In this document: positions 1 through 12,384 of the stretch, piece after piece | Position numbering within the stretch: position 1 is the first letter of the stretch | Layout of the letters: each line of letters opens with the position of its first letter | Assembly (NCBI RefSeq): GCF_026340655.1 | Contig: NZ_JAPEOZ010000001.1 | Location: 7,068,001 to 7,132,000 of the forward strand | Direction of reading: 5' to 3' | Source: Streptomyces sp. NBC_01275 | GTDB lineage: Bacteria > Actinomycetota > Actinomycetes > Streptomycetales > Streptomycetaceae | Length of the DNA stretch: 64,000 nt | The notes under the pieces: generated by a model | Told to the model about the DNA's origin: nothing | Seen by the model: the letters and a program-made list of their open reading frames with translations, nothing else | Databases searched by the model: none | Made by a program: the position numbers and the translations under genes

Positions 1-1687
<1,687 letters not shown>

Positions 1688-1776
1688 CAGTTGCTCGCGT
1701 CCACTGTGTTGGTTCTGAAACCACGAACAGCCCCACGTCCGGTCACGGCGTGGTGCGGCTGAAACAGTTTCATAGT

Positions 1777-1895
1777 GTTTCGGTGGTCATAGCGTGAGGG
1801 AAACGCCCGGTTACATTCCGAACCCGGAAGCTAAGCCTCACAGCGCCGATGGTACTGCAGGGGGGACCCTGTGGGAGAGTAGGACACCGCCGAAC
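1777..1895 (+). rRNA. 5S ribosomal RNA
   Basis: A 119-nt segment starting GTTTCGGTGGTCATAGCGTG and ending in CACCGCCGAAC has the usual actinobacterial 5S features, including the conserved CGAACCCGGAAGCTAAG block and terminal strands that pair. It lies about 90 bp after the 23S 3' end, the normal order for the distal part of an rrn operon, and is followed at once by a strong terminator. Confidence 0.97.
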
Positions 1896-1903
1896 AATCT
1901 TTC

Positions 1904-1950
1904 AAAAAGGGTTGGGCCCTGAACTTCGGTTCAGAGTCCAACCCTTTTTT
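1904..1950 (+). terminator. rho-independent terminator of the rrn operon
   Basis: Arms AAAAAGGGTTGG and CCAACCCTTTTTT enclose an inner stem with a TTCG tetraloop (1924-1927) and end in a run of six T. This is the terminator after the 5S gene. Confidence 0.93.
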
Positions 1951-1996
1951 GTTTCCTGTCACTTGTCGTTCACGTTCCGCCTCCAGCATCCACGGC

Positions 1997-2674
1997 ATGG
2001 GTACTGCTGCAATGCTCAGGGCCGCAGGCGTCGGAGTCGGTGACGAGGTCATCGTGCCGGCCTTCGGGAACGTCGAAGTCGCCGGAGCGGTTGCTCTGGC
2101 CGGTGCGCTGCCGGTGTTCGCCGACATCGATCCGGTGAGCTACTGCCTCGACGCGGCCGCCGTCGAAGCGGTCGTAACTCAGCGGACGGCGGCCGTCGTT
2201 GCCGTACATCGCTTCGGGCGGCCGGCGGATGTCGGGCGGCTGCACGGGGTGGGGCAGCGGCATGGGCTGCTGGTGTTGGAGCACGGGGAGTCCGAGGCGC
2301 CGTACGACGAGATTGCGCAGCGTCGGGAGCGGGCCGGGTATCTCGATGGGCGGTTGCGTGGGGTGCGGACGCCCGATGGCGGGGACGGGCACACCTACCA
2401 GCAGTACGTCGTGCGGGTGCCGGGGAACGGGCGGCCCGATCGGGACGCCTTCGCACGGGCCTTGCGGGGGAGGGGAGTCGAGTGCCGGGTGCCGGTGAAG
2501 ACACCGCTGCACCGGCTGCCCGAGTACCGACGTTGCGTGTCCTTGCCGGAGACCGAGCTGGCGGCGGACGAGACCCTCGCGCTGCCGGTGGACGCCTCGC
2601 TGACGAAGCGGGACATGCAGCGCATCGTGACGGCGTGCAACGCGCTCGGGGGACTGCTTCAGCCCGCCTTCTGA
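1997..2674 (+). CDS. degenerate DegT/DnrJ/EryC1/StrS-type aminotransferase-like protein
   Basis: The 225-residue product keeps the N-terminal part of the sugar aminotransferase fold (GVGVGDEVIVPAFGNVEV and PVFADIDPVSYCLD) and a C-terminal part (GHTYQQYVVRVPGNGRPDRD through the end). The central third is missing, including the segment that normally carries the PLP-binding lysine. Family members are usually 360-400 residues. Without that lysine it is unlikely to be a working aminotransferase. The frame opens further upstream to 1949, but that lies inside the rrn terminator, so ATG 1997, or 2012, is preferred. It sits alone between the rrn terminator and tRNA-Thr. My recollection is that other streptomycetes carry a similar short protein here, which would mean it is maintained rather than freshly broken. 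Confidence 0.7.
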   Translation: MGTAAMLRAAGVGVGDEVIVPAFGNVEVAGAVALAGALPVFADIDPVSYCLDAAAVEAVVTQRTAAVVAVHRFGRPADVGRLHGVGQRHGLLVLEHGESEAPYDEIAQRRERAGYLDGRLRGVRTPDGGDGHTYQQYVVRVPGNGRPDRDAFARALRGRGVECRVPVKTPLHRLPEYRRCVSLPETELAADETLALPVDASLTKRDMQRIVTACNALGGLLQPAF

Positions 2675-2750
2675 ACGAGTTTGGGAACACCGGCTCGTTC
2701 GGGGTATGATCTATTCCGTTGCCACGGGGGAAACCCCGGAAAAGCAACAG

Positions 2751-2823
2751 GCCCCCTTAGCTCAGTCGGCAGAGCGTCTCCATGGTAAGGAGAAGGTCAA
2801 CGGTTCGATTCCGTTAGGGGGCT
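2751..2823 (+). tRNA. tRNA-Thr (anticodon GGT)
   Basis: The acceptor strands GCCCCCT and AGGGGGC pair over 7 bp, followed by discriminator T and an encoded CCA at 2824-2826. The anticodon stem TCTCC/GGAGA holds the loop ATGGTAA, giving anticodon GGT. The T-arm contains GGTTCGATTCC. Confidence 0.96.
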
Positions 2824-2832
2824 CCACCAGGT

Positions 2833-2866
2833 AAAAAGCCTCCACCCTTTAGGGTGGGGGCTTTTC
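2833..2866. terminator. terminator hairpin after tRNA-Thr
   Basis: GCCTCCACCCT and AGGGTGGGGGC pair over 11 bp with a TT loop, flanked by AAAAA on the left and TTTT on the right. It can act for the tRNA on the plus strand and for the phosphatase gene on the minus strand, which ends at 2882. Confidence 0.85.
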
Positions 2867-2881
2867 TCATGCCCTTCCGTC

Positions 2882-5620
2882 TCACGCCACTCGCATCGCC
2901 AGGATCGCCATGTCGTCGGACGGGGCGTCGGACGCGAAGCGCTCGACCGCGCGCATGATGCGGGCCGCGACCGCGCCGGCTGTGAGACCCGTGCAGGTCG
3001 TGAGGACGTCGGCGAGGCCGTCGTCGCCCAGCATGCGGGTGCCCTCACGGCGTTCGGTGACGCCGTCCGTGACGCAGAGCAGGACATCGCCCGGGTCCAG
3101 GGTGACCGTCTGCTCGTAGAGCTCCAGATCCTCCATGACGCCGAGGAGGGGCTGGGGTTCGGCGGCCGGTTCGACCGTGCCGTCCTGGCGCAGGCGCAGG
3201 GGGAGCGGATGACCGGCGCAGACCACCTTCAGCTCGGCGCTGCCGTCCTCCTGGGGGCGCATCTCGCCGTACAGGAGGGTCAGGAAGCGGCTGCGGGCAC
3301 CCTCGTCGAGGATGGCGGAGTTGAGGCGCTCCAGGACGGCCGGGCCGCTGAGGCCCTCCCGTGCCAGGAGCCGCAGGGCGTGCCTGGCCAGGCCCGTCAC
3401 CGCGGCCGCGTTCGGGCCCGTGCCGCAGACGTCGCCGATGGCGAAGCCGTAGACGCCGTCGCGGATGGGGAAGACGTCGTAGAAGTCGCCGCCGACCTCG
3501 TTGCCCTCGCCGGCCGCGCGGTAGATGACCTCGACCTCGACGCCGTCGATCTTGGGGGTCTCCGGGGGCAGGAGGCTGCGCTGGAGGGCCTGGCTGATGG
3601 CCGTGCGCTCCGAGTACAGGCGGGCGTTGTCGAGGGCGAGAGCGGCCCTGCGGCTCAGGTCCTCGGCCAGTTCCAGGATCTCCTGGCGGAAGTGTTCGTC
3701 GGTGGGCTTGCCGAGGGTCAGCATGCCGATGACGCGGTTGCGGGCGACGAGGGGCAGGACGACGGTCTCGCCGCCGACCGCGGAGGCCGTGGCGAGCGTG
3801 GGGCCGATGCCCGACGCCACCTGGTGGATGGGGCCGCCGGTCAGACCGAGGCTGCGCATGGAGCTGCGCAGGGCCGCCCGGTGCGCCGCCTCGGCGGGGG
3901 CCGCCCAGACCCGTGCGCCGGGGGTGGGCACCGGGTCCGGCGGGGCGATCTTCGAGAGCAACGACTTGATGCCGTCGATGAGTTCCTCGTCCTCGTGCAG
4001 GACATACGACAGATACGGGTCGGAGGCCTGGTCGGCGATGGTGTAGACCGCGCACCAGGTGGCCAGGGTGGGAACGGTCATCTGGGCCATCAGGGCCAGG
4101 GTCTGGTCGCGGTCCAGGGTGCCGGCGAGGAGGTCGGAGGCCTCGACGAGGAAGCTCAGGGAGCCGCGGCGCAGGCGTTCCAGCTCGCCCAGGCGGGCCG
4201 ACTCGACCGCCAGTGCGATGCGGTCGGCGGCGAACTGCAGGCGCAGCGCCTCCTCGTTGGAGTATCTGCCGGGGGCCTCGGCCGCGACGCCGAGGGAGCC
4301 CGTGAGGCGGCCCTCCACCTTGAGCGGGACCGTGACGACCGAGCGCATGCCCGTGCCGCTCAGCAGGGGCACGGCGCCGGGGACGGCCAGGAGGTCCTCG
4401 TGGACGGCCGGCATCCGGGCCGAGCCGTAGCGTCCGGGGCCCGCCTCGACGGGCACGCGCGCGAAGCGCTGGCGGGCCGAGGGCAGGCCGGTGGAGGCGC
4501 GGACCTCCAACTCCGTTTCGTCGTCGGTCGCCAGCAGCAGGAACGCGGAGTCGCCGTCGAGCATGTCCCGGGCGCGTTCCACCGTGCGCTGGAGGAGGCC
4601 GTCGAGGTCGTCCGGGGCCGGGGAGCCGATGAACACCTCGAAGGGGTCCGTGCTCTGGCCGTCGGCGGGGCCCGAGTCGGAGGCCGGGACGCGCAACGGG
4701 GTCTGGAGCACCGCGCGTTCGTGGTCGCGGACCAGGAGACAGACCGTGGACGGTTCACCGTCGGTGTCGCGGACCCGGAGGTGGGAGGCGTAGACGGGAG
4801 TGACCCGGCCGTCGGCGCCGCGGATGCCGTAGCTGCCCTCCCAGCGGGAGAGTTGGAGGGCCTCCGCGATGCCCGTGCCGGTGCCGGGGGTGTGCGGCCA
4901 GGCGGCGAGGTCGGTGAGGGGCTTGCCGGTGACCTGGTCGGCGGGGTAGCCGAAGAGCTCCTCGGCGTCCTCGTTCCAGGCCGAGACGGCGGCCGTACGG
5001 TCGATCTGGACGACTGCTACGCGGACGCGGCTGTCGGCGAGCGGGAGGAGGTCGGCGGGGAGGGACGGGCCGGCGGCGCGGGTGCCCACCGGGCGGTCGG
5101 GGAGGTCGAGTTGGAACCAGACCTGTTTGTGGGTGGGCGTGTAGTCGACGCCCCAGCGGGCGGCGATGGCCGCGCAGAGCTGGAGGCCTCGGCCGCCCTC
5201 GCGGTCGGGGCTGCCCATGGTGGCGAGGGAGCCCTGGAGGGGGATCTCGCGCTCCGGGTACCGGTCGGCCACCTCGATGCGTACGCCGTCGTCGCTGCGC
5301 AGGCACAGGACGTCGGCGTGGGTGCCCGCGTGGACGACCGCGTTGGTCACCAGTTCGCTGGTGAGGACCACGGCGTCGTCGACGATGTCGGCGAAGCCCC
5401 AGCCCTGGAGTGTGTCGCGGACGAAGGCGCGGGCGGTCGCGACGGAGCGCCCGACGGGCTCGAAGCTGGCAGCCGCGCGCGCGGTGATCACGGAACTCCT
5501 CGGCCGGTTGTCGACGTGCGGGGACCCCTGGTCGGCCTGGTCGCGCCGCTGTTGAGGCGGCAGGGTGCCTGAAGGCCGGGGTTCCGGGGTCTGTCCCCCC
5601 GGGATCAGTCCGGTGGTCAT
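2882..5620 (-). CDS. SpoIIE-family PP2C phosphatase with anti-sigma-type ATPase, PAS and GAF domains
   Basis: The 912-residue multidomain protein is predicted to dephosphorylate an anti-sigma-factor antagonist. An RsbW-like HATPase domain lies at about 40-180 (N-box in DDAVVLTSELVTNAVVHAG; GRGLQLCAAIAARWGV). A PAS domain follows at about 190-305, two GAF-like segments at about 345-640, and a PP2C/SpoIIE domain at about 690-905 with metal-binding motifs VGGDFYDVF, GDVCGTGP, VTDGVTERR and the terminal DDMAILAM. No membrane segment is evident, so it is probably cytosolic. ATG 5620 is chosen because the 47 residues upstream look like non-coding translation. It is divergent from osaA. Streptomyces carry dozens of such proteins and the partner anti-sigma system is not in this window. 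Confidence 0.9.
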   Translation of the reverse strand: MTTGLIPGGQTPEPRPSGTLPPQQRRDQADQGSPHVDNRPRSSVITARAAASFEPVGRSVATARAFVRDTLQGWGFADIVDDAVVLTSELVTNAVVHAGTHADVLCLRSDDGVRIEVADRYPEREIPLQGSLATMGSPDREGGRGLQLCAAIAARWGVDYTPTHKQVWFQLDLPDRPVGTRAAGPSLPADLLPLADSRVRVAVVQIDRTAAVSAWNEDAEELFGYPADQVTGKPLTDLAAWPHTPGTGTGIAEALQLSRWEGSYGIRGADGRVTPVYASHLRVRDTDGEPSTVCLLVRDHERAVLQTPLRVPASDSGPADGQSTDPFEVFIGSPAPDDLDGLLQRTVERARDMLDGDSAFLLLATDDETELEVRASTGLPSARQRFARVPVEAGPGRYGSARMPAVHEDLLAVPGAVPLLSGTGMRSVVTVPLKVEGRLTGSLGVAAEAPGRYSNEEALRLQFAADRIALAVESARLGELERLRRGSLSFLVEASDLLAGTLDRDQTLALMAQMTVPTLATWCAVYTIADQASDPYLSYVLHEDEELIDGIKSLLSKIAPPDPVPTPGARVWAAPAEAAHRAALRSSMRSLGLTGGPIHQVASGIGPTLATASAVGGETVVLPLVARNRVIGMLTLGKPTDEHFRQEILELAEDLSRRAALALDNARLYSERTAISQALQRSLLPPETPKIDGVEVEVIYRAAGEGNEVGGDFYDVFPIRDGVYGFAIGDVCGTGPNAAAVTGLARHALRLLAREGLSGPAVLERLNSAILDEGARSRFLTLLYGEMRPQEDGSAELKVVCAGHPLPLRLRQDGTVEPAAEPQPLLGVMEDLELYEQTVTLDPGDVLLCVTDGVTERREGTRMLGDDGLADVLTTCTGLTAGAVAARIMRAVERFASDAPSDDMAILAMRVA

Positions 5621-5999
5621 GTGTGCGGCCGCCCCTCCGATGCCCGCTCGTACTCGTGCCACCGTCCAGGCCGGTCGGACCGGCGCGGCTGGACAGCCGC
5701 ATGCAAGGTTACTTACCTTCCCCGTCCACGCGGATGCCGGTCGCCGGTGTTTCCGCCCCAAGGGTGTGCGGACGATGTGTGAAGGTGCCGAACTGTTATG
5801 GCCGGGTTCGGCGGGGGTGAAACACTGGGCAAGCTTGTTGTGAAGGTCCGGGCAGACTGGGTGTCTTCTGAGTACGGAGGGCAGCAGCCCGTCGGGTCCG
5901 CCTGATTACATCGGGCGGAAATCTCTGCGCGGTAAGCAGTACGGCGAGTGGCAGCACCGGAAGCGCAACAGTAACGGTCGATCCCTGCGGGAGGGACAA
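5621..5999. other. 379-bp divergent intergenic region, phosphatase / osaA
   Basis: It should hold the promoters of both divergent genes. The only clear element is a short inverted repeat, AAGGT-TACTT-ACCTT, at 5705-5719. A GGGAGGGAC ribosome-binding site precedes the osaA GTG at 6000. No open frame here looks like a gene. Confidence 0.5.
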
Positions 6000-8900
6000 G
6001 TGGAGTCTGGCGCAGCGACGCGGAGCACTAAGGCGCGCGCGAAAGGCGGACAGTCCCTGAGCCGGCAGCGTACGCCTCGGGGCGGGACCACCGTGGTGGA
6101 CACGGTGTCCCTGAACCGGCTGCTGGCCGCGTTGGTGTCCATGCGGGAGGGGAACTTCCGCAAGCGGCTCACGGTGTCCGGCGACGGCGTGATGTCGGAG
6201 ATCTCGGCCGTCTTCAACGAGGTCGCGGACCGCAACCTGCATCTGACGGGAGAGCTCTCGCGCGTACGGCGCATGGTCGGGCGGGAGGGAAAGCTCACCG
6301 AACGACTGGAGACGGGCGCCTGCGAGGGCTCGTGGGCGACGGCCGTCGAGAACTCGAACGCGCTGGTCGACGACCTGGTACGGCCGGTCTCCGAGGTCGG
6401 GCGGGTGCTGTCGGCGGTGGCCGAGGGCGACCTGTCGCCACGGATGGAGCTCAGGACGCACACGCCAGAGGGCGTCGGGCATCCGCTGCGCGGGGAGTTC
6501 CTCAAGGTCGGGCGGACGGTCAACAACCTGGTCGACCAGCTGTCGACGTTCACCGACGAGGTCACGCGCGTGGCCAGCGAGGTGGGCACCGAGGGCAAGC
6601 TGGGCGGACAGGCTCAGGTGCGCGGTATGTCGGGTTCGTGGAAGGACCTCACGGAGTCCGTCAACACGATGGCGTACCGGTTGACGGCGCAGGTGCGGGA
6701 CATCGCGCTGGTGACGACTGCGGTGGCCAAGGGTGATCTGTCCCGGAAGGTGACGGTTCACGTCGAGGGCGAGATGCTCGAGCTGAAGAACACCGTCAAC
6801 ACGATGGTGGACCAGCTCTCCGCGTTCTCCTCCGAGGTGACCCGGGTGGCCCGCGAGGTGGGCACCGAAGGCATCCTGGGCGGCCAGGCGCAGGTGTCCG
6901 ACGTGGACGGGGTGTGGAAAGAGCTCACCGATTCGGTGAACACCATGGCTGGGAACCTGACGGCCCAGGTGCGCGGGATCGCGGAGGTGACGACGGCGGT
7001 CGCCAACGGCGATCTGTCGCAGAAGGTGACGGTGTCGGCGCGCGGCGAGGTCGCGCAGCTCGCCGACACGATCAACCAGATGACCGAGACGCTGCGGACG
7101 TTCGCGGACGAGGTCACGCGTGTGGCCAACGAGGTGGGGGCCGAGGGGCGGCTCGGCGGGCAGGCCAATGTGCCGGGTGCGGCCGGTACCTGGAAGGACC
7201 TGACGGACTCCGTCAACACGGTGTTCCGCAACCTCACCACTCAGGTGAGGGACATCGCCGCCGTGACGACGGCCGTGGCCAGCGGCGATCTGTCGCAGAA
7301 GGTCACGGTGGACGTGGCCGGCGAGATGCTGGAGCTGAAGAACACCGTCAACGGGATGGTCGACCAGCTGTCGGCCTTCGGCGCGGAGGTCACGCGCGTG
7401 GCGCGCGAGATCGGGGTCGAGGGCGAGCTGGGCGGGCAGGCCCAGGTGTCGGGCGCGGCCGGCACGTGGAAGGACCTGACGGACTCCGTCAACACGGCGT
7501 TCCGCAACCTCACCGGACAGGTGAGGAACATCGCGCAGGTCACGACGGCCGTGGCCAACGGCGACCTCTCGCAGAAGGTCACCGTCGACGTCTCCGGCGA
7601 GATGGCGCAGCTGAAGAACACCGTGAACACGATGGTGGACCAACTGTCGTCGTTCGCCGACCAGGTGACGCGGATGGCCCGGGACGTGGGCACGGAGGGC
7701 CGGCTGGGCGGTCAGGCGCGGGTCGACGGCGTGTCGGGGACCTGGAAGGAACTCACCGACTCCGTCAACTCGATGGCCGGGAACCTGACCTCGCAGGTGC
7801 GCAACATCGCGCAGGTGACGACGGCCGTGGCCCGGGGCGACCTCTCGCAGAAGATCGACGTCGACGCGCGCGGGGAGATCCTCGAGCTGAAGAACACCAT
7901 CAACACGATGGTCGACCAGCTCTCCGCCTTCGCCGACCAGGTGACCCGGGTGGCCCGGGACGTGGGCACGGAGGGCCGTCTCGGCGGTCAGGCGCAGGTG
8001 CCTGGTGTGGCCGGTGTGTGGCGGGACCTGACCGACTCGGTGAACGGCATGGCCGGCAACCTCACCGCCCAGGTGCGCAACATCGCGCAGGTGGCCACCG
8101 CCGTGGCCCGCGGTGACCTCTCCCAGAAGATCACCGTGGACGCGCGCGGGGAGATCCTCGAGCTGAAGAACACCCTGAACACGATGGTGGACCAGCTGTC
8201 GTCGTTCGCCCAGGAGGTCACCCGGGTGGCCCGCGAGGTCGGTACGGAGGGGCAGCTCGGCGGGCAGGCCGAGGTGCAGGGGGTCTCCGGCACCTGGAAG
8301 GACCTCACGCAGTCGGTGAACTTCATGGCGAACAACCTGACGATCCAGGTGCGTCAGATCGCCGATGTCACGACCGCCGTCGCCAAGGGCGACCTGTCCA
8401 AGAAGATCACCGTCGACGCCAAGGGCGAGATCCTCGAGCTCGTCACCACCGTGAACACGATGGTGGACCAGCTCTCGTCCTTCGCCGAGCAGGTGACCCG
8501 GGTGGCCCGCGAGGTGGGCACCGAGGGCATCCTGGGCGGCCAGGCGCATGCGTCGGGCGTCACTGGCATCTGGAAGGACCTCACCGACAACGTCAACCTG
8601 ATGGCCAAGAACCTGACCATGCAGGTGCGCAACATCTCCCAGGTCGCGGCGGCCGTCGCCAACGGCGACCTGACCCGCACGGTGACGATCGAGGCGCGCG
8701 GCGAGGTCCAGCAGCTCGCCGACACCTTCAACACCATGGTGAAGACGCTGAGTTCGTTCGCCGACCAGGTCACCAAGGTGGCCCGCGAGGTGGGCACGGA
8801 CGGCATCCTGGGCGGTCAGGCGCATGTGCCGGGGGTGGCGGGCACCTGGAAGGACCTCACCGATTCGGTGAACGGCATGGCGTCCAACCTGACCGGCCAG

Positions 8901-11453
8901 GTGCGCAACATCGCCATGGTCACGACGGCGATCGCCAAGGGCGACCTGACGAAGAAGATCGACATCGATGCGCGCGGGGAGATCCTCGAGCTGAAGACGA
9001 CCATCAACACGATGGTCGACCAGCTGTCGTCGTTCGCCGAGGAGGTCACCCGTGTGGCCCGCGAGGTGGGCACGGAGGGACAGCTCGGCGGGCAGGCACG
9101 CGTGCGTGACGTCGACGGAACCTGGCGCGACCTCACCGAGTCGGTGAACGAGATGGCCGGGAACCTGACCCGGCAGGTGCGTGCCATCGCGCGCGTGGCG
9201 ACCGCGGTGACCCGGGGCGACCTGAACCTGAAGATCGACGTGGACGCGTCCGGGGAGATCCAGGAGCTCCAGGACTACATCAACAAGATGATCGCCAACC
9301 TGCGCGACACCACGATCGCCAACAAGGAGCAGGACTGGCTCAAGGGCAACCTCGCGCGTGTGTCCGCTCTGATGCAGGGCCGGCGCGACCTGGAGGACGT
9401 GGCCTCGCTGATCATGAGCGAGCTGCCTCCCCTGGTGGCCGCGCAGCACGGCGCGTTCTTCCTGGCGATGGCGTCCGCGGACGACCCGTACGAGCTGCGG
9501 ATGCTGGGGTCGTACGGCTACTCCATGGGGTCCATGCCGACGTCGTTCCGGCCGGGTGAGGCGCTTGTGGGGACGGCGGCCGAGGAGAAGCGCACGATCC
9601 TGGTGGAGAACGCGCCGAGCGGCTATCTGAAGATCTCCTCCGGGCTCGGTGAGGCGCCGCCCGCGCAGGTGATCGTGTTGCCGGTGCTGTTCGAGGGCAA
9701 GGTGCTCGGGGTCATCGAGCTGGCGTCGTTCACGAAGTTCACCCAGATCCAGAAGGACTTCCTCAACCAGCTCGCCGAGATGATCGCGACCAGCGTCAAC
9801 ACGATCTCCGTCAACACCAAGACGGAGCTGCTGCTGAAGCAGTCGCAGGAGCTGACCGAGCAGCTCCGGGAGCGGTCGGCCGAGTTGGAGCAGCGGCAGA
9901 AGGCCCTTCAGGCGTCCAACGCCGAACTGGAGGAGAAGGCCGAACTGCTGGCCCAGCAGAACCGCGACATCGAGGTGAAGAACACCGAGATCGAGGAGGC
10001 GCGGCAGGTCCTGGAGGAGCGCGCCGAGCAGCTCGCCGTGTCGATGCGCTACAAGAGCGAGTTCCTGGCGAACATGTCGCACGAGCTGCGTACGCCGCTC
10101 AACTCGCTGCTGATCCTGGCCAAGTTGCTCGCCGACAACGCGGAGGGCAACCTCTCGCCGAAGCAGGTCGAGTTCGCCGAGACCATCCACGGGGCGGGCT
10201 CCGACCTGCTCCAGCTGATCAACGACATCCTCGACCTGTCGAAGGTCGAGGCGGGCAAGATGGACGTCTCGCCGACGCGGATCGCGCTCGTCCAGCTCGT
10301 GGACTACGTGGAGGCCACCTTCCGGCCGCTGACCGCGGAGAAGGGCCTCGACCTGTCCGTACGGGTGTCGCCGGAGCTTCCCGCCACGCTGCACACCGAC
10401 GAGCAGCGACTTCTTCAGGTGCTGCGCAACCTGCTGTCCAACGCGGTGAAGTTCACCGACTCCGGGTCGGTCGAGCTGGTCATCAGGCCGGCGGGGACGG
10501 ATGTTCCGGTGATCATCCGGGAGCAGCTCCTGGAGACCGGTTCGCTGACCGATCCGGACGCTCCGCTGATCGCTTTCTCGGTGACCGACACCGGCATCGG
10601 GATCGCCGCGAGCAAGATGCGGGTGATCTTCGAGGCGTTCAAGCAGGCGGACGGCACCACCAGCCGCAAGTACGGCGGTACGGGTTTGGGGCTGTCGATC
10701 TCGCGGGAGATCGCCCAGCTGCTCGGCGGCGAGATCTATGCGCAGAGCGAGCCGGGCCGGGGCTCGACGTTCACGCTGTATCTGCCGCTGCACCCGAGCG
10801 AGCTGCCGCCGCAGGGCTACCAGCAGGTCGTGCCCGCCTTGGAGGCCGGTGACCTGGTGGCCTCGGAGAACGGGGCGGCGGAGCTGTCGGAGCTGTCCGA
10901 GGCGGAGATCCGGACGCCGGCCGAGGTGAAGTCGTATCAGGACGCGCAGAACGGGCCGGCCGCCCTCTTCCGGCGTCGGCGCCGCTCCGTGAACGGCGGC
11001 GAGCAGTTGGGGCAGCCCGAGTCGTGGACGGCGGGCGGCCCGGAGGCGGCGGCGCACGCGCGCGTGGGCATTCGGTTCGGCGGCGAGAAGGTGCTGATCG
11101 TCGACGACGACATCCGCAATGTGTTCGCGCTGACCAGCGTCCTGGAGCAGCACGGTCTGTCGGTGCTGTACGCCGAGAACGGCCGGGAGGGCATCGAGGT
11201 CCTGGAGCAGCACGACGACGTGGCGGTCGTGCTGATGGACATCATGATGCCGGAGATGGACGGCTACGCGACGACGACGGCGATCCGCAGGATGCCGCAG
11301 TTCTCCGGGCTGCCCATCATCGCGCTGACCGCGAAGGCGATGAAGGGCGACCGGGAGAAGGCCATCGAGTCCGGTGCGTCCGACTACGTCACCAAGCCCG
11401 TCGATCCCGATCACCTGCTGTCGGTGATGGAGCAGTGGATGCGGGAGGGCTGA
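6000..11453 (+). CDS. osaA: hybrid sensor histidine kinase OsaA with ten tandem HAMP units
   Basis: This 1,817-residue cytosolic hybrid kinase lacks evident membrane segments. After a divergent N-terminal HAMP-like part, ten near-identical units of about 92 residues run from about residue 185 to 1105. Each contains LGGQA, WKDLT(D/E)SVN, GDLS(Q)K and LK(N)T(x)NTMVDQL. A GAF domain follows (about 1125-1290), then a Glu/Gln-rich coiled coil (about 1290-1355). Next are HisKA with the phospho-acceptor in [14 protein letters not shown] (about 1360), HATPase ([15 protein letters not shown]), and a C-terminal receiver (about 1695-1815, Asp in [10 protein letters not shown]). The GTG start has the ribosome-binding site GGGAGGGAC. 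Position immediately upstream of a receiver/coiled-coil protein and ftsK matches osaA of S. coelicolor, involved in osmoadaptation. The HAMP units probably relay a signal from the N-terminus to the kinase; the signal is unknown. Confidence 0.93.
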   Translation: MESGAATRSTKARAKGGQSLSRQRTPRGGTTVVDTVSLNRLLAALVSMREGNFRKRLTVSGDGVMSEISAVFNEVADRNLHLTGELSRVRRMVGREGKLTERLETGACEGSWATAVENSNALVDDLVRPVSEVGRVLSAVAEGDLSPRMELRTHTPEGVGHPLRGEFLKVGRTVNNLVDQLSTFTDEVTRVASEVGTEGKLGGQAQVRGMSGSWKDLTESVNTMAYRLTAQVRDIALVTTAVAKGDLSRKVTVHVEGEMLELKNTVNTMVDQLSAFSSEVTRVAREVGTEGILGGQAQVSDVDGVWKELTDSVNTMAGNLTAQVRGIAEVTTAVANGDLSQKVTVSARGEVAQLADTINQMTETLRTFADEVTRVANEVGAEGRLGGQANVPGAAGTWKDLTDSVNTVFRNLTTQVRDIAAVTTAVASGDLSQKVTVDVAGEMLELKNTVNGMVDQLSAFGAEVTRVAREIGVEGELGGQAQVSGAAGTWKDLTDSVNTAFRNLTGQVRNIAQVTTAVANGDLSQKVTVDVSGEMAQLKNTVNTMVDQLSSFADQVTRMARDVGTEGRLGGQARVDGVSGTWKELTDSVNSMAGNLTSQVRNIAQVTTAVARGDLSQKIDVDARGEILELKNTINTMVDQLSAFADQVTRVARDVGTEGRLGGQAQVPGVAGVWRDLTDSVNGMAGNLTAQVRNIAQVATAVARGDLSQKITVDARGEILELKNTLNTMVDQLSSFAQEVTRVAREVGTEGQLGGQAEVQGVSGTWKDLTQSVNFMANNLTIQVRQIADVTTAVAKGDLSKKITVDAKGEILELVTTVNTMVDQLSSFAEQVTRVAREVGTEGILGGQAHASGVTGIWKDLTDNVNLMAKNLTMQVRNISQVAAAVANGDLTRTVTIEARGEVQQLADTFNTMVKTLSSFADQVTKVAREVGTDGILGGQAHVPGVAGTWKDLTDSVNGMASNLTGQVRNIAMVTTAIAKGDLTKKIDIDARGEILELKTTINTMVDQLSSFAEEVTRVAREVGTEGQLGGQARVRDVDGTWRDLTESVNEMAGNLTRQVRAIARVATAVTRGDLNLKIDVDASGEIQELQDYINKMIANLRDTTIANKEQDWLKGNLARVSALMQGRRDLEDVASLIMSELPPLVAAQHGAFFLAMASADDPYELRMLGSYGYSMGSMPTSFRPGEALVGTAAEEKRTILVENAPSGYLKISSGLGEAPPAQVIVLPVLFEGKVLGVIELASFTKFTQIQKDFLNQLAEMIATSVNTISVNTKTELLLKQSQELTEQLRERSAELEQRQKALQASNAELEEKAELLAQQNRDIEVKNTEIEEARQVLEERAEQLAVSMRYKSEFLANMSHELRTPLNSLLILAKLLADNAEGNLSPKQVEFAETIHGAGSDLLQLINDILDLSKVEAGKMDVSPTRIALVQLVDYVEATFRPLTAEKGLDLSVRVSPELPATLHTDEQRLLQVLRNLLSNAVKFTDSGSVELVIRPAGTDVPVIIREQLLETGSLTDPDAPLIAFSVTDTGIGIAASKMRVIFEAFKQADGTTSRKYGGTGLGLSISREIAQLLGGEIYAQSEPGRGSTFTLYLPLHPSELPPQGYQQVVPALEAGDLVASENGAAELSELSEAEIRTPAEVKSYQDAQNGPAALFRRRRRSVNGGEQLGQPESWTAGGPEAAAHARVGIRFGGEKVLIVDDDIRNVFALTSVLEQHGLSVLYAENGREGIEVLEQHDDVAVVLMDIMMPEMDGYATTTAIRRMPQFSGLPIIALTAKAMKGDREKAIESGASDYVTKPVDPDHLLSVMEQWMREG
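6555..9305 (+). repeat. ten tandem ~276-bp repeats encoding the OsaA poly-HAMP array
   Basis: The DNA repeats with a 276-bp period inside osaA. Near-identical blocks recur, such as GTCGACCAGCTG followed by TCGTTCGCC and CGCGAGGTGGGCAC. Each period encodes one 92-residue HAMP unit. Unit-to-unit similarity is high at DNA level, so the array could expand or contract by recombination. Confidence 0.9.
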
Positions 11454-11697
11454 GGGGAACCTTCGGAGGGAGTGCGGAGTTGCTGACCGAGGGTGGCCAT
11501 GGCCGTGTAGCGGGGCGGGATTCGGGGAACCTTCTGGTCTCCTGCCGCGTTCCTGCTACGTGCACAGTGACATCACGGTGACAGGGTGTGGCGACGGTCG
11601 GGGTGCGGCTACCATGACCGGCACAGGTAAGGGCGGCGCAAAGGAGTCGTCCCCAGGGGCGGCGCCCGGTGCACTGCCGGGGCGAGGAGGGCGGGCC

Positions 11698-12384
11698 ATG
11701 GTGCAGAAGGCCAAGATCCTCCTGGTCGATGACCGGCCGGAGAATCTGCTGGCGCTGGAGGCGATCCTCTCTGCGCTCGATCAGACGCTGGTGCGGGCAT
11801 CGTCCGGGGAAGAGGCGCTCAAAGCACTGCTGACGGACGATTTCGCGGTCATTCTGCTGGACGTCCAGATGCCAGGGATGGACGGTTTCGAAACGGCCGC
11901 GCACATCAAGAGGCGGGAGCGGACGCGGGACATCCCGATCATCTTCCTCACCGCGATCAACCACGGCCCGCATCACACCTTCCGCGGGTATGCGGCCGGC
12001 GCGGTGGACTACATCTCGAAGCCGTTCGACCCGTGGGTGCTGCGGGCCAAGGTCTCGGTGTTCGTCGAGCTGTACATGAAGAACTGTCAGCTGCGTGAGC
12101 AGGCGGCGCTGCTGCGGCTGCAGTTGGAGGGCGGCGGCAAGGCGTCGGCGGGCGGCGGGGCCAAGGAGTCGCCCGGGCTGCTGGCCGAGCTGTCCGCGCG
12201 GCTCGCGGCCGTCGAGGAGCAGGCGGAGGCCCTGTCCAAGCAGCTCGACGACGAGTCGGCGGACGCGGCGGCGGTGGCCACGGCGGCCCATCTGGAGCGC
12301 AAACTCACCGGCCTGCGCAGGGCTCTGGACGCGCTGGAGCCGGGCGCCGGCAGCGGCGCGCCCTCGTTGCCGTCGCAGAACTGA
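11698..12384 (+). CDS. osaB: orphan response regulator OsaB (receiver plus coiled coil)
   Basis: The 228-residue protein has an N-terminal receiver domain (acidic pair in ILLVDDRPENLLALE, phospho-acceptor Asp in VILLDVQMPGMDGFE, Lys in YISKPFDPWVL). A helical, coiled-coil-forming tail rich in Leu, Glu and Ala follows, with no DNA-binding domain, so output is probably by protein contact. ATG 11698 is preferred because a GAGGAGGGCGGGCC ribosome-binding region precedes it; the frame opens further upstream (ATG 11614) without a good site. It follows osaA by about 245 bp on the same strand. The pair OsaA/OsaB matches the osmoadaptation regulators of S. coelicolor, where OsaB is needed for aerial growth under osmotic stress (recalled). 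Confidence 0.88.
   Translation: MVQKAKILLVDDRPENLLALEAILSALDQTLVRASSGEEALKALLTDDFAVILLDVQMPGMDGFETAAHIKRRERTRDIPIIFLTAINHGPHHTFRGYAAGAVDYISKPFDPWVLRAKVSVFVELYMKNCQLREQAALLRLQLEGGGKASAGGGAKESPGLLAELSARLAAVEEQAEALSKQLDDESADAAAVATAAHLERKLTGLRRALDALEPGAGSGAPSLPSQN

Noticed and set aside
2751..2866. tRNA-Thr as the attachment site of an integrated element
   Set aside because: No integrase, no duplicated tRNA 3' end and no foreign-looking genes follow; the next gene is a typical chromosomal phosphatase.
5796..11414. A 1,872-codon open frame antisense to osaA
   Set aside because: It is a shadow of a GC-rich, repeat-rich gene. Its translation is His/Arg/Gly-rich repeats of the HAMP DNA, lacking any domain, while the plus-strand frame has complete kinase motifs.
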